This document shows, in pieces, positions 42,540 through 50,617 of a DNA stretch of 64,000 nt. The first letter of the stretch is position 1; each line of letters opens with the position of its first letter. Position numbers and translations under genes: made by a program. Origin of the DNA: Alphaproteobacteria bacterium BRH_c36 (GTDB lineage Bacteria > Pseudomonadota > Alphaproteobacteria > Rhizobiales > Hyphomicrobiaceae). The stretch is taken from the NCBI GenBank assembly GCA_001516065.1, contig LOEV01000123.1, forward strand, positions 1 to 64,000, given 5' to 3'. The notes under the pieces were generated by a model. It saw only the letters and a program-made list of their open reading frames with translations. It made no database searches and was not told where the DNA came from.

Positions 42540-43583
42540 TTAGCGGAACAGCGAGAGGATGTTTTGAGCCGACGAGTTGGCGATCGACAGCGACTGGATG
42601 CCAAGCTGCTGCTGAACCTGCAGAGCCTGCAGGCGCGTCGACTCTTCGTTCATGTCCGCGTCGACAAGCGAAGAAATTCCACGATCAATGGAATCCATCA
42701 ATGCACCGACGAAGTCCTTCTGCAAGTCAATGCGCTTCTTGGCCGAGCCGAGATCGGTCGCGGAGGTCGTCATATCCTGAATGGCGCGATCGGCAGCCGA
42801 GATGTAGTCGTTTATCTCAGCGTCGGTTGCAGTGCTAATGTCGATCTCGGACGTTCCATCGTAGGATGCGAGCACGATCGAACCAGTATCGGTTCCGGCA
42901 ACGATGCCGCCGGCGACAGCAGTAGTTTCAGCAGAGGCGGCTGCCTCTGCCGCTGTATAGCGCTGCGAACCGAGAATGCCGAGCTGGCCTTCGGTTGCCG
43001 AACCGCTGCCGGCTGCGCCGCCCTGGCCGTCGGTGTTGGAGTTGAACAGGTAGGTGTTCGATACGTCGATCGAAATCGTACCTACCGATACGGCGTTATC
43101 GGTGCGCGTGAATGAGGCGACAATCTCCTCGGAGTCGGAATACGTGTAGGTGCCGGCGCCGTCCTGTCCATTGTCCACCTGCAGCCAGTTTTCGCCGGTG
43201 AACGAGGACGAGCTGGCGATCGAGCGGAGCTGATCTTGAAGCGCGTCGATCTCGCTCTGCACCTTGACGCGGTCCACACCAGGCTCGCGAGCGGCCACGA
43301 GCTTCGCCTTCATTTCGTCGGCGACATCGATGGCGCTGTTGATTGCGGTGTAGGCGACGTCGACCGTTGCCGCACCGAGGCCCAGCGCATCGTTCACCGT
43401 CGACAAGGAGCGGTTGTCCGAGCGCATCGTCGTTGCCATGGACCAGTAGGCGGCGTTGTCTTGAGCTTCACCAACGCGAAGACCTGTTGCGATCCTCTGC
43501 TGGGTCTCAAGCATATTCTTGTTGGTCTGGTTGAGCGATTGAAGCGCGGTCATCGCCGCAACGTTCGTGTTTATGCTGTTCAT
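42540..43583 (-). CDS. flagellin
   Basis: 347 aa. Both conserved ends are present: N-terminal D0/D1 (MNSINTNVAAMTALQSLNQTNKNMLETQQRIATGLRVG) and C-terminal D1/D0 (LQVQQQLGIQSLSIANSSAQNILSLFR); the glycine/serine/threonine-rich centre (about 150-255) is the surface-exposed variable part. Size and ends fit the fla family of rhizobia. It is the only flagellin gene in the window, whereas relatives often carry several in tandem. Its 5' leader has two stem-loops; the ribosome-binding site GGGAC is weak. Exported unfolded by the flagellar type III system. Confidence 0.95.
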   Translation of the reverse strand: MNSINTNVAAMTALQSLNQTNKNMLETQQRIATGLRVGEAQDNAAYWSMATTMRSDNRSLSTVNDALGLGAATVDVAYTAINSAIDVADEMKAKLVAAREPGVDRVKVQSEIDALQDQLRSIASSSSFTGENWLQVDNGQDGAGTYTYSDSEEIVASFTRTDNAVSVGTISIDVSNTYLFNSNTDGQGGAAGSGSATEGQLGILGSQRYTAAEAAASAETTAVAGGIVAGTDTGSIVLASYDGTSEIDISTATDAEINDYISAADRAIQDMTTSATDLGSAKKRIDLQKDFVGALMDSIDRGISSLVDADMNEESTRLQALQVQQQLGIQSLSIANSSAQNILSLFR

Positions 43584-43588
43584 GGAGA

Positions 43589-43643
43589 ATGTCCCTAGAG
43601 ATTGACTGTCGATTCGATTGGGACATACCGGTTCGACCGGTAT
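43589..43643 (-). promoter_or_regulatory. flagellin 5'-leader with RBS-masking hairpin and adjacent palindrome
   Basis: On the mRNA strand AUGUCCC (from 43620-43626) can pair with GGGACAU (from 43589-43595), which contains the only Shine-Dalgarno-like bases before the ATG at 43583. Directly upstream is the near-perfect palindrome ATACCGGTTCGACCGGTAT (43625-43643; 8-bp arms, TCG loop). The two hairpins share two bases and could be mutually exclusive. FlbT-type control of flagellin mRNA through its leader is known in Caulobacter and Brucella. Confidence 0.5.
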
Positions 43644-43694
43644 AGCGGTACGGCATCATGCCTTTGGAATTCCAATCCGCTATGAGATCGCTAC

Positions 43695-43722
43695 ACTAGA
43701 ACTCGGACCCTTTAATTCTAGT
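43695..43722. repeat. ACTAGAA/TTCTAGT inverted repeat between fliP and flagellin
   Basis: Seven-base arms ACTAGAA and TTCTAGT around a 14-base loop, preceded by CTAC. It carries the ACTAG ends of the palindromic family but is much shorter, so it may be a decayed remnant, or an unrelated fliP 3' hairpin or flagellin operator. A perfect TTGGAATTCCAA palindrome lies at 43664-43675. Confidence 0.35.
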
Positions 43723-43740
43723 AAACTTCCATTTTCTTCT

Positions 43741-44478
43741 TCATGAGTAGGACCTTACCAAGCTGCCGACCAGGAGATACCAACCGTCAAGTAGCACGAA
43801 GAAGAGGACCTTGAAGGGCAGCGAAATAGCAGTTGGCGGTAACATCATCATCCCCATGGACATGGTCAAAGTCGCAACGATGAGGTCGATCACCAGGAAC
43901 GGGAGGACGATCAGGAAGCCGATCTCGAACCCGCGCCTGAGTTCGGAAATCATGAAGGCAGGCAACAGAACACGCAGTTCGATATCGTCACCGGCCTGTC
44001 GCGATGCAGACAGGCCCGCAAGCTCCTCGAACAGCCGAACATCCTTGTCGCGGACATGCTGCGTCATGAACTTCTTGAATGGCGCCGAGATGCGCTCAAA
44101 GGCTTCTTCCTCGCCGATCTTCTCCTCGATAAGCGGCTTAACCCCTGTCTGCCACGCCTCGTCGAATGTCGGTGCCATGACGTAGAATGTGAGAAAGAGC
44201 GCCAGGCTGACCAGCACAAGGTTACCTGGGGTCGTCTGTAATCCGATGCCGATTCTCAGAAATGACAGCGCGATGATGAAGCGCGTAAAGCACGTCACCA
44301 TGATGAGAAGTCCCGGAGCGACCGAAAGAACCGTCAATAGCGCAACGAGCTGCACGATGCGGCCGCTGGCGCTCGTCGAGCCTTCCGGCAACAGGGAGCC
44401 GAGGTCAGGCAGCTGTGCGGCCGCAGGAGTAGCGGCGACAACCGTCACGACCGCGGCAACAATGATCAACCTCGTCAT
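43741..44478 (-). CDS. fliP: FliP, flagellar type III export gate protein
   Basis: 245 aa, cleavable signal peptide (LIIVAAVVTVVAATPAAA) as usual for FliP. Family segments LLTVLSVAPGLLIMVTCFTRFIIALSFLRIGIGLQTTPGN and LPAFMISELRRGFEIGFLIVLPFLVIDLIVATLTMSMGMMMLPP are intact. It forms the core of the export gate with FliQ and FliR (both at the other end of the cluster). The ATG overlaps the fliL stop. Confidence 0.96.
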   Translation of the reverse strand: MTRLIIVAAVVTVVAATPAAAQLPDLGSLLPEGSTSASGRIVQLVALLTVLSVAPGLLIMVTCFTRFIIALSFLRIGIGLQTTPGNLVLVSLALFLTFYVMAPTFDEAWQTGVKPLIEEKIGEEEAFERISAPFKKFMTQHVRDKDVRLFEELAGLSASRQAGDDIELRVLLPAFMISELRRGFEIGFLIVLPFLVIDLIVATLTMSMGMMMLPPTAISLPFKVLFFVLLDGWYLLVGSLVRSYS

Positions 44479-45053
44479 TCGACGACAAGCCCCTTGATGA
44501 CGAGCCGATCAGCGGCTCCATGCGTGCGCACCCGTACGATGTCGGTCAGGTCATCAGTCAGATATTCGAGCCCTTGGGCTCCCTCGATCTGCGCTGCATT
44601 GACCGTGCGCAGGTAGGCGACGAAATCGTTTGAAACCTCGGCCGCGACTGTCTTCATGTTCTCCTCCGGCTGCCTCTTGAAGATCAAGGAAACCTCCAGC
44701 CTGATCCACGAGGGAGGCCCTTGCGCCAGTGTGGTCACGACGGGATCGATGCTTACGATGAACGGCTCACCAGCGGCCGCGCCGTGCTGACCTGAATTGA
44801 CTTCCTCGCCGTGCGCGCCAAGATTGGATTTCTCGCCGTGAGCCGCCTCAGGATGCCCGTCGGGCTTCCCAGCATGCTGCGCGGGCTCCGCATTCGCCAC
44901 TGCGGCCTTGGTTTCGCTGGTCGCCGGGCTGAGGAAATAGAGTTTGAATCCGATGCCGAAACCAGCCCCCAGGATCGCCAGTACGAGGAACGGTAATAGG
45001 GCTCCCCCGAGACCGGCTTTCTTTACGTCATCCGCTTTGCCGGCAACTGCCAT
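44475..45053 (-). CDS. fliL: FliL, flagellar basal body-associated protein
   Basis: Start at ATG 45053 after GGGGGG; the track's GTG at 45089 has no ribosome-binding site. 192 aa: one membrane helix (LLPFLVLAILGAGFGIGFKLYFL), a histidine/glycine-rich linker (KPDGHPEAAHGEKSNLGAHGEE) and the periplasmic FliL domain (FIVSIDPVVTTLAQGPPSWIRLEVSLIF... VRVRTHGAADRLVIKGLVVE). FliL surrounds the stator units and supports torque. Co-transcribed with fliP. Confidence 0.9.
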   Translation of the reverse strand: MAVAGKADDVKKAGLGGALLPFLVLAILGAGFGIGFKLYFLSPATSETKAAVANAEPAQHAGKPDGHPEAAHGEKSNLGAHGEEVNSGQHGAAAGEPFIVSIDPVVTTLAQGPPSWIRLEVSLIFKRQPEENMKTVAAEVSNDFVAYLRTVNAAQIEGAQGLEYLTDDLTDIVRVRTHGAADRLVIKGLVVE

Positions 45054-45143
45054 TTTCGCAAGCCCCCCACCTTGTTCGGCCCCGTCCACCGTTATAGGCG
45101 ATCGGACCGTGTCCCCATTCGGGGCGCAGTTCGAAGCGCCCCT

Positions 45144-45860
45144 TCAGAATGGGCTGACCGCGTCCAGTATCTGGTGCCCCCAACCTGGCTGTTGCACCTC
45201 CATCAGACGCCCGCGGCCACCATACGAAATTCGCGCTTCGGCGATCCGCTCGTAGGACACGGCGTTTTCGGAACTGATATCCCTGGGGTCGACGAGGCCG
45301 GAAACGCTCAGGACGCGCAATTCGTAATTCACCCTCACCTCCTGCGAACCGTTGATGATGAGACTGCCGTTGGGCAACACGTCGGTCACCACTGCAGCTA
45401 CGACGAGATTGATTTTTTCCGAGCGTTCGATCGCACCCTTGCCCTTCGATTCAGTATTCGCGGTAATTCCCGATCCGAGCGAACCTGAACCTGACGACGA
45501 CCAGCCCCGCCAGTTCACGTCGTGGTCGAACTGCAGCCCGAGGTCGTGCTTGGCGTCGCGCGACCGATCCGAGGAGTTGTCCAGCGCCGCCTTGTCCGAA
45601 ATCTGAATCTTGACCTTGAGAACATCTCCGACGCGACGGGCCCTTGGATCCTTGAACAGGTCCGCGGAACTGTCCCGCCAGAACGATTGGCTTTGATAGC
45701 TGGCTTTATGGATTGCCGCGTCCGTCGGCATCTTCAGAACGGGCTGATTGACTCCGGCACCGACAGGGCTCAGTTCCGGCTCGCGTCCGATCTCGCGGGG
45801 ATTGATCGCGCACCCCGCCAAAATGGGAAGCGCCAGTAGTGATACCTGTGCCAGCTTCAT
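45144..45860 (-). CDS. flgH: FlgH, flagellar L-ring lipoprotein
   Basis: 238 aa. Lipoprotein signal with lipobox LAGC (about residues 14-17), then the FlgH core: ASYQSQSFWRDSSADLFKDPRARRVGDVLKVKIQISDKAALDN and GSLIINGSQEVRVNYELRVLSVSGLVDPRDISSENAV. Forms the outer-membrane bushing of the rod. Overlaps motE by four bases. Confidence 0.95.
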   Translation of the reverse strand: MKLAQVSLLALPILAGCAINPREIGREPELSPVGAGVNQPVLKMPTDAAIHKASYQSQSFWRDSSADLFKDPRARRVGDVLKVKIQISDKAALDNSSDRSRDAKHDLGLQFDHDVNWRGWSSSGSGSLGSGITANTESKGKGAIERSEKINLVVAAVVTDVLPNGSLIINGSQEVRVNYELRVLSVSGLVDPRDISSENAVSYERIAEARISYGGRGRLMEVQQPGWGHQILDAVSPF

Positions 45861-46468
45861 GTCTTGCCGCCCTTGCCGACCCTGGCGGCTCCCGCAATCG
45901 TAGCGGCCAGTCTCGCGGCGCGCTCCGGATCCATTTCGTTGAGGATGGAACTCGCCGTTCTGGGCTTCAATTTCATTAGGATAGCGGCCGCCGTTCTCTC
46001 GTCGACAGCGATAAGTTGCGCGGAGGCCGAATCCGGCCGCATCGCTGCAAAGATGTTCACCAGCGTGTCTGTTCCACGGCTGACGAAGTCATCGCGCCGG
46101 CGGACCCAGTCCTTCAGCTCGGCGAGTTTCTGTTCGAGCGCGGCGGACCGCTTGGCAACCTGATCGGAAAGCTCCCGCAGTTCCTGCTTCTGCTTTGCCA
46201 GCAGCAAGTTAGCCGCCTTGTTGGCGACGTTGGTGCAGTAGCGCTCTGCGAGCGTTTGCGGTTGCCGGCCCTCACCGACGAACGTGTGCTCCGGCTCGGC
46301 GCCAACCTGCCGCCCAGTGAGGCAGATGAAAAGGAAAGCGAATAGCGCCACCAGCGCCCCGACTCCGACATTCGGTTCCCAAGCGTCAGCCCGGACTGCC
46401 AGACTCGCTATTTGTTCGTGCGCTGGATTCACAAACGCACGAGGACGTTGGCTGTTTTGTACGTTCAT
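45857..46468 (-). CDS. motE: MotE, chaperone of MotC
   Basis: 203 aa. A hydrophobic segment (VGVGALVALFAFLFICLTG), a coiled coil (KQKQELRELSDQVAKRSAALEQKLAELKDWVRRRDDF) and a C-terminal MgtE-N-like helical bundle (YxxMxPxxAAxILxxL pattern: FAAMRPDSASAQLIAVDERTAAAILMKLKPRTASSILNEMDPERAARLAATIAG). MotE is the periplasmic chaperone for MotC in Sinorhizobium. Position between flgI and flgH is the rhizobial one. Confidence 0.88.
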   Translation of the reverse strand: MNVQNSQRPRAFVNPAHEQIASLAVRADAWEPNVGVGALVALFAFLFICLTGRQVGAEPEHTFVGEGRQPQTLAERYCTNVANKAANLLLAKQKQELRELSDQVAKRSAALEQKLAELKDWVRRRDDFVSRGTDTLVNIFAAMRPDSASAQLIAVDERTAAAILMKLKPRTASSILNEMDPERAARLAATIAGAARVGKGGKT

Positions 46469-46508
46469 CGTCCTGCTGCGCTCCTGTAAGCTTCGACCAA
46501 ATTCTGCC

Positions 46509-47609
46509 TCACTGAACGACGAGTTCCGCCTGGAGTGCCCCCGACGACTTCATTGCCTGCAGGATGGCAATGATACCGGGAGGCTTCAGACCCATTCTGT
46601 TGAGACCGTTCACGAGAGAGTGCAGATCCGCTCCGCGCACGATCGACAACATTCCATTTTCCTGGACAGCATTGACCTCGGTCTCAGAGGTCGCGACCGT
46701 CTGCCCGTCCGAAAATGGCAACGGCTGGGAAACAACTGGTGTCTCCGTCACACGTACCGTCAGGTTGCCGTGCGTCACCGCGACGGTCGAGATACGGACA
46801 TCGCGCCCGATGACGATCGTTCCTGTTCGCTCATCGATCACCACCCGTGCGGGCATGTCCGGCTCGACGAGCAGTTCCCCGACCTCGGCCAGAAACCGGC
46901 TGGTGGAGATGCCGGCAGGAACCTTGATCGACACCGAGCGCATGTCGAGTTCCCTGGCCAGACGTCCTCCGAACCGGGACTGGCTATATTCATTGATGGC
47001 ATCGGCGACCTTCACGGCGGTCCCGAAATCGGGATTGCGCAGCTCAAGATTGATCTGGCTCGCCTGGTCGAGGCCCTGTGGCGCCGATCGCTCCACCAAA
47101 GCGCCGTTGGCAACCCGGCCCGCGGTCGGTACGCCGTGCGTCAGGCTTTCGGCATTGCCTTTGGATTCGAAGCCCGAAACGGCGATCGAACCCTGCGCCA
47201 CCGCGTAGATCTGCTGGTCGCCTCCATACAATGGGGTCATCAGCAGCATGCCGCCGGCCAGCGACGTCGCATCACCCAGAGATGTCACGGTCACGTCGAT
47301 GCGCCCACCCGCTCGCGAGAACGGAGGCAGCTCGGCGGTGACCATGACGGCTGCGGCATTCTTGGTTCGCGCGCCGGCGTCGCGAATATTGACCCCGAGT
47401 CGCTCCAGCATCGAACGCAGCGACTGCTCGGTAAACGGCGCGTTGCGAAGGCTATCGCCGGAACCCTTCAGTCCGACGACAAGCCCGTATCCGAGCAACT
47501 GGTTGGAGCGGATTCCGGTGACGTTCGTCACATCCTTGAGCCGTGCAGCGGCGCAGGCGTCACCGCTGGCGATCGCAAGAATTGCCAGAACCAGGAGGGG
47601 GCGCATCAT
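46509..47609 (-). CDS. flgI: FlgI, flagellar P-ring protein
   Basis: The track ORF continues to 48074 through flgA DNA; the true start is ATG 47609 overlapping the flgA stop. 366 aa: signal peptide (MMRPLLVLAILAIASGDACA), then RLKDVTNVTGIRSNQLLGYGLVVGLKGSGDSLRNAPFTEQSL and the conserved close LVNGLNRMGLKPPGIIAILQAMKSSGALQAELVVQ. Assembles the periplasmic P ring around the rod with the help of FlgA. Confidence 0.96.
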   Translation of the reverse strand: MMRPLLVLAILAIASGDACAAARLKDVTNVTGIRSNQLLGYGLVVGLKGSGDSLRNAPFTEQSLRSMLERLGVNIRDAGARTKNAAAVMVTAELPPFSRAGGRIDVTVTSLGDATSLAGGMLLMTPLYGGDQQIYAVAQGSIAVSGFESKGNAESLTHGVPTAGRVANGALVERSAPQGLDQASQINLELRNPDFGTAVKVADAINEYSQSRFGGRLARELDMRSVSIKVPAGISTSRFLAEVGELLVEPDMPARVVIDERTGTIVIGRDVRISTVAVTHGNLTVRVTETPVVSQPLPFSDGQTVATSETEVNAVQENGMLSIVRGADLHSLVNGLNRMGLKPPGIIAILQAMKSSGALQAELVVQ

Positions 47610-48070
47610 AGCCCCCCAACATTGATGGTGCCGTCCTGCTGGATGACGCCCCTTACGAGCCGCCCGCTGTCGATGTTTTGAACGCTGATCGTATCGCCGA
47701 CCGAGCCCGCCTGAATAGCTTTGCCAATCCCCTTGATCGTGAAGCCGCTGGCGCCGAAGACGAGCGTTACACTGCTGCCTTCGGTGACGACGTCGCTCGT
47801 TTGCAGGGCGTTTCTTGGTATCGGACGTCCCGCAACAAGCGTGCGCCGCGCGACCTTGCCGACGATATCGTCCAGATCCCGAATGTAGGAGCCGATTGCC
47901 CTGGTGCTCAGCCGGAAGCGCTTCTCGATCAGCAGGTCGGAGGCAATCGCGTCCCCCGTATATATGGTCATGGAGGGGACAGGATAAACTACCTGAACGA
48001 CTTCGGCGCTCGCGGCTTTCGCGCCGCCGAGCAAGGCAAGTACCACCAGGAATAGACTCGGAATACGCAT
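47606..48070 (-). CDS. flgA: FlgA, P-ring assembly chaperone
   Basis: 154 aa. Signal peptide MRIPSLFLVVLALLGGAKAASA, a short linker, then the SAF-like domain with GKVARRTLVAGRPIPRNALQTSDVVTEGSSVTLVFGASGFTIKGIGKAIQAGSVGDTISVQN, ending with the typical VNxxSGRxVxGxV-like IDSGRLVRGVIQQDGTINVGG. Short compared with E. coli FlgA (219 aa) but normal for Alphaproteobacteria. Coupled to flgI. Confidence 0.93.
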   Translation of the reverse strand: MRIPSLFLVVLALLGGAKAASAEVVQVVYPVPSMTIYTGDAIASDLLIEKRFRLSTRAIGSYIRDLDDIVGKVARRTLVAGRPIPRNALQTSDVVTEGSSVTLVFGASGFTIKGIGKAIQAGSVGDTISVQNIDSGRLVRGVIQQDGTINVGGL

Positions 48071-48099
48071 TCACTTCCCCCCTTGCGAGCCTCGTCTGT

Positions 48100-48888
48100 T
48101 TAACGAAGGCCCTTGCTTGTTGTGGACAGCATGTCGTCAGCCGCCTGGATGACCTTCGAGTTCATTTCGTAGGCCCGCTGTGCAGAGATCAGCTCGGTAA
48201 TCTCCTTCACGGGATCAACGTTGGAGTCTTCGAGATAGCCTTGCCGGATCGTGCCGAATCCCGGCTCACCTGGAACGCCAGTCGTCGCCGCACCTGAGGC
48301 CTCGGTCTCGCGGAAGAGGTTGTTACCCAACGGCGTAAGACCGGCCTCGTTTGCAAACGTCGCAAGGGTCAGTTGCCCAATTTCCTGAGGCGCGGTCTCT
48401 CCATCGACCAGCGCGAAGACTTTGCCGTCCTGATTGATCGTCAACTTCACGGTCTGGTCGGGAACGGAAATTGCAGGCTGCACCAGGTAGCCGTCGATCG
48501 TGACGATGCGGCCGGCGGAGTCGGTATTGAAAGCGCCGGAGCGCGTGTAGAGCGTCTCGCCGTCCGGGCTGTCGATCTTGAACCAGCCCGATCCGATCGT
48601 TGCGAGGTCGAGCTTGTTGTCGGTTTGCGCCAACGCACCTTGCGTGTGTACGTTGCGCACCGCTGCAGCGCGGACGCCAAGCCCGACGTTGATACCTTCC
48701 GGCACAACGGTGTCGCTGCCCCTGGCGGCAGCACCGGCAGTGCGTTCGGCCTGGTAGAGCAGATCGGTGAACTCGGCTCGCCCACGCTTGAATCCTGTCG
48801 TATTGATGTTTGCGATATTGTTCGCAATCACCTCCACGTTCAGTTCCTGCGCATTCATGCCGGTCGCGGCAATGGCCAACGCTCTCAT
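48100..48888 (-). CDS. flgG: FlgG, flagellar distal rod protein
   Basis: 262 aa. N-terminal rod signature [40 protein letters not shown], the FlgG-type [15 protein letters not shown] and [14 protein letters not shown]-like region, and C-terminal [46 protein letters not shown]. Polymerises as the distal rod. Followed by flgA after 30 bp. Confidence 0.96.
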   Translation of the reverse strand: MRALAIAATGMNAQELNVEVIANNIANINTTGFKRGRAEFTDLLYQAERTAGAAARGSDTVVPEGINVGLGVRAAAVRNVHTQGALAQTDNKLDLATIGSGWFKIDSPDGETLYTRSGAFNTDSAGRIVTIDGYLVQPAISVPDQTVKLTINQDGKVFALVDGETAPQEIGQLTLATFANEAGLTPLGNNLFRETEASGAATTGVPGEPGFGTIRQGYLEDSNVDPVKEITELISAQRAYEMNSKVIQAADDMLSTTSKGLR

Positions 48889-48900
48889 GACTTCCCTCGC

Positions 48901-49203
48901 TTAGATTTGCATTCGGCTGATCTCGAGATAGGCCTGGACGACCTTGTCTCGGATGGCTATCGCGGCTTGCAGTTTCTGCTCGGCATCCATGACCGTGCTG
49001 ACGACTTCAAGCTGCGATGCCTCTCCCTTGACTCCACTGATCGAGACGGCCTCCGCCTGACGCAGACGACCGGCAACGTCCATCACCGCACCCGTCAATG
49101 CGGCCTCGAAGTCGCCTGCGGCCGAATGATCCATTCGTGCGGTCGCCGCCGGTCCCGACCCGATCGTCTGCAACGCGTTGACTTGACCTATGTTATCGAT
49201 CAT
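48901..49203 (-). CDS. fliE: FliE, MS ring-rod junction protein
   Basis: 100 aa. The C-terminal half is diagnostic: GVKGEASQLEVVSTVMDAEQKLQAAIAIRDKVVQAYLEISRMQI. FliE joins the MS ring (FliF) to the proximal rod and is the first axial export substrate. Start overlaps the flgC stop by four bases. Confidence 0.93.
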   Translation of the reverse strand: MIDNIGQVNALQTIGSGPAATARMDHSAAGDFEAALTGAVMDVAGRLRQAEAVSISGVKGEASQLEVVSTVMDAEQKLQAAIAIRDKVVQAYLEISRMQI

Positions 49204-49622
49204 CGGCTTGTCCTCAGCAGGTCGATCGTTGCGGAGATCATTTCGCGGGCCTGGCGCACCAATTGCAGATTCGCCTCATAGGAACGCGTCGCCTCGCGCA
49301 TGTCGGCCACTTCCGAAATCATGTTGACGTTGGGAAAGCGGACATAGCCTTCGGCGTTGGCGGCGGGATGGCCTGGCTCATGCACCAGCCGGAAGGGCGC
49401 GCTGTCCCTGGCGATTTCAGAAACGCGCACGCGTGCCGAGCCCTGCCGATCGTCTATCATCTGCGCGAAGCTCACGACCTTGCGGGCGTAGGGCTCACCG
49501 CCGGCCACTTGTGCGGTGGACTGAGAGTTTGCAAGGTTTTCGGACACCACTCGCAGTCGAACAGACTGTGCATGAAGTCCCGATGCCGCAATCGAGGCAG
49601 CCATGCTCAGTGCGTCAGCCAT
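49200..49622 (-). CDS. flgC: FlgC, proximal rod protein
   Basis: 140 aa. Rod N-terminal motif MAASIAASGLHAQSVRLRVVSENLANSQST and C-terminal GYVRFPNVNMISEVADMREATRSYEANLQLVRQAREMISATIDLLRTS. Usual length. Sits between flgB and fliE in the standard flgB-flgC-fliE block. Confidence 0.95.
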   Translation of the reverse strand: MADALSMAASIAASGLHAQSVRLRVVSENLANSQSTAQVAGGEPYARKVVSFAQMIDDRQGSARVRVSEIARDSAPFRLVHEPGHPAANAEGYVRFPNVNMISEVADMREATRSYEANLQLVRQAREMISATIDLLRTSR

Positions 49623-49626
49623 CTGC

Positions 49627-50007
49627 CTAACCCCTTACCGCTGAAGCCAGCATCTGGTGGAACGACCTCACGATCGACACCGCAAGCGTGTGATTGCCTT
49701 GAATCTGACCGGCCCGAATCAGTTCGCGCTCGAGGCTCACCGTGTTTCCCGAGTGCTTGACCTCGCCCCCGGACCGATCGCTGGTCTGCACCGGAAAGCG
49801 CTGGCCAGCATCGGTCGACTGGTGAGCGGGCGAAGTCACCGTCAATTCGATCTGCGAGCCATCGAGGTAGGAAGAGAACGGAGCAACGTCCCTGGCGCGG
49901 TAACCGGGAGTATCCGCGTTCGCAATGTTGCTTGCGATCGCTGACTGCCGAGCAGACAGCCACTCCATTCGCTGCGTGGAAATTGCGAATATCGCCAGAT
50001 CAGACAA
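49627..50007 (-). CDS. flgB: FlgB, proximal rod protein
   Basis: 126 aa, starting MSDLAIFAISTQRMEWLSARQSAIASNIANADTPGYRARDVAPF and ending RAGQIQGNHTLAVSIVRSFHQMLASAVRG. First gene of the flgBC-fliE-flgGAI-motE-flgH-fliLP operon; an AT-rich promoter-like region with repeats precedes it. Confidence 0.94.
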   Translation of the reverse strand: MSDLAIFAISTQRMEWLSARQSAIASNIANADTPGYRARDVAPFSSYLDGSQIELTVTSPAHQSTDAGQRFPVQTSDRSGGEVKHSGNTVSLERELIRAGQIQGNHTLAVSIVRSFHQMLASAVRG

Positions 50008-50064
50008 GGCAGCTTCCTTTTCAACTGTGCTGATGTTCGGTCAGCTTAAGAATTTCCGCTTGCC

Positions 50065-50118
50065 CCAACCTGACCAACCTGAACGAATGCCCAACGGACT
50101 ATTTAATATTAATTAAAT
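50065..50118 (-). promoter_or_regulatory. promoter/operator-like region upstream of flgB
   Basis: The 152-bp gap contains a tandem CCAACCTGACCAACCTGA (on the flgB strand TCAGGTTGG twice) at 50065-50082 and an AT palindrome ATTTAATATTAATTAAAT at 50101-50118. The tandem lies 58-75 bases upstream of the flgB ATG. Probably binds a flagellar activator and RNA polymerase; the factor is not known. Confidence 0.4.
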
Positions 50119-50159
50119 GCCCATTTTTTCCAACCACAAACCCAATTCATGCGAAAGGA

Positions 50160-50615
50160 TTATTCGCCGCCATTCCGGGCCGGTTGCAGACGTGTCCGCT
50201 GCAATGATTCGCGAAACCTTGATTCGAAGTACTCTAAATCGTTTTGCCAGTCGGTTGGGCAATCGATGAAATCAATCCCGATGGCGCCATAGGCGTCGCT
50301 GAGAAGCATCCGGAAATAAAGCTCCAGGGGAAACGATCTTAACCTGAAATTGAACTGTATTTCCGGTGTCTTTCCCCAGGCAACGTGGACATCGCCGGAA
50401 TCCAGGATTTCGATATTCCCCGGCTTAAAGAACTGCTCGACCGCAGATTCTACCAGCGACTTGAGGCTATCGTTGCGCTCCAGACGGCTGAATGCGATGA
50501 GATCGACGACGTCAAATCCGCGCAATTCGCTCAGCAGCGGCAGAAGCTGGTGGGCCAGCATTGCTTCGCACTCTCCAACTGCTACCCAGCCCTGCTTTCG
50601 CATCGTTTGCTTCAC
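50160..50615 (-). CDS. hypothetical protein between flhB and flgB, 151 aa
   Basis: Follows flhB by two bases on the same strand (GTG start; ATG four codons later is also possible). No signal peptide or membrane segment. Mixed alpha/beta character: GWVAVGECEAMLAHQLLPLLSELRGFDVVDLIAFSRLERNDSLKSLVESAVEQFF, then DVHVAWGKTPEIQFNFRLRSFPLELYFRMLLSDAYGAIGIDFIDC. It is well translated-looking and acidic. I do not recognise a family. Its slot, where Sinorhizobium has fliG after flhB, suggests a lineage-specific flagellar gene. Confidence 0.7.
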   Translation of the reverse strand: MKQTMRKQGWVAVGECEAMLAHQLLPLLSELRGFDVVDLIAFSRLERNDSLKSLVESAVEQFFKPGNIEILDSGDVHVAWGKTPEIQFNFRLRSFPLELYFRMLLSDAYGAIGIDFIDCPTDWQNDLEYFESRFRESLQRTRLQPARNGGE

Positions 50616-50617
50616 CG

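Noticed and set aside
47610-48074. Long FlgI ORF (521 aa)
   Set aside because: Extra 155 residues are flgA DNA read in another frame; FlgI signal peptide starts at 47609.
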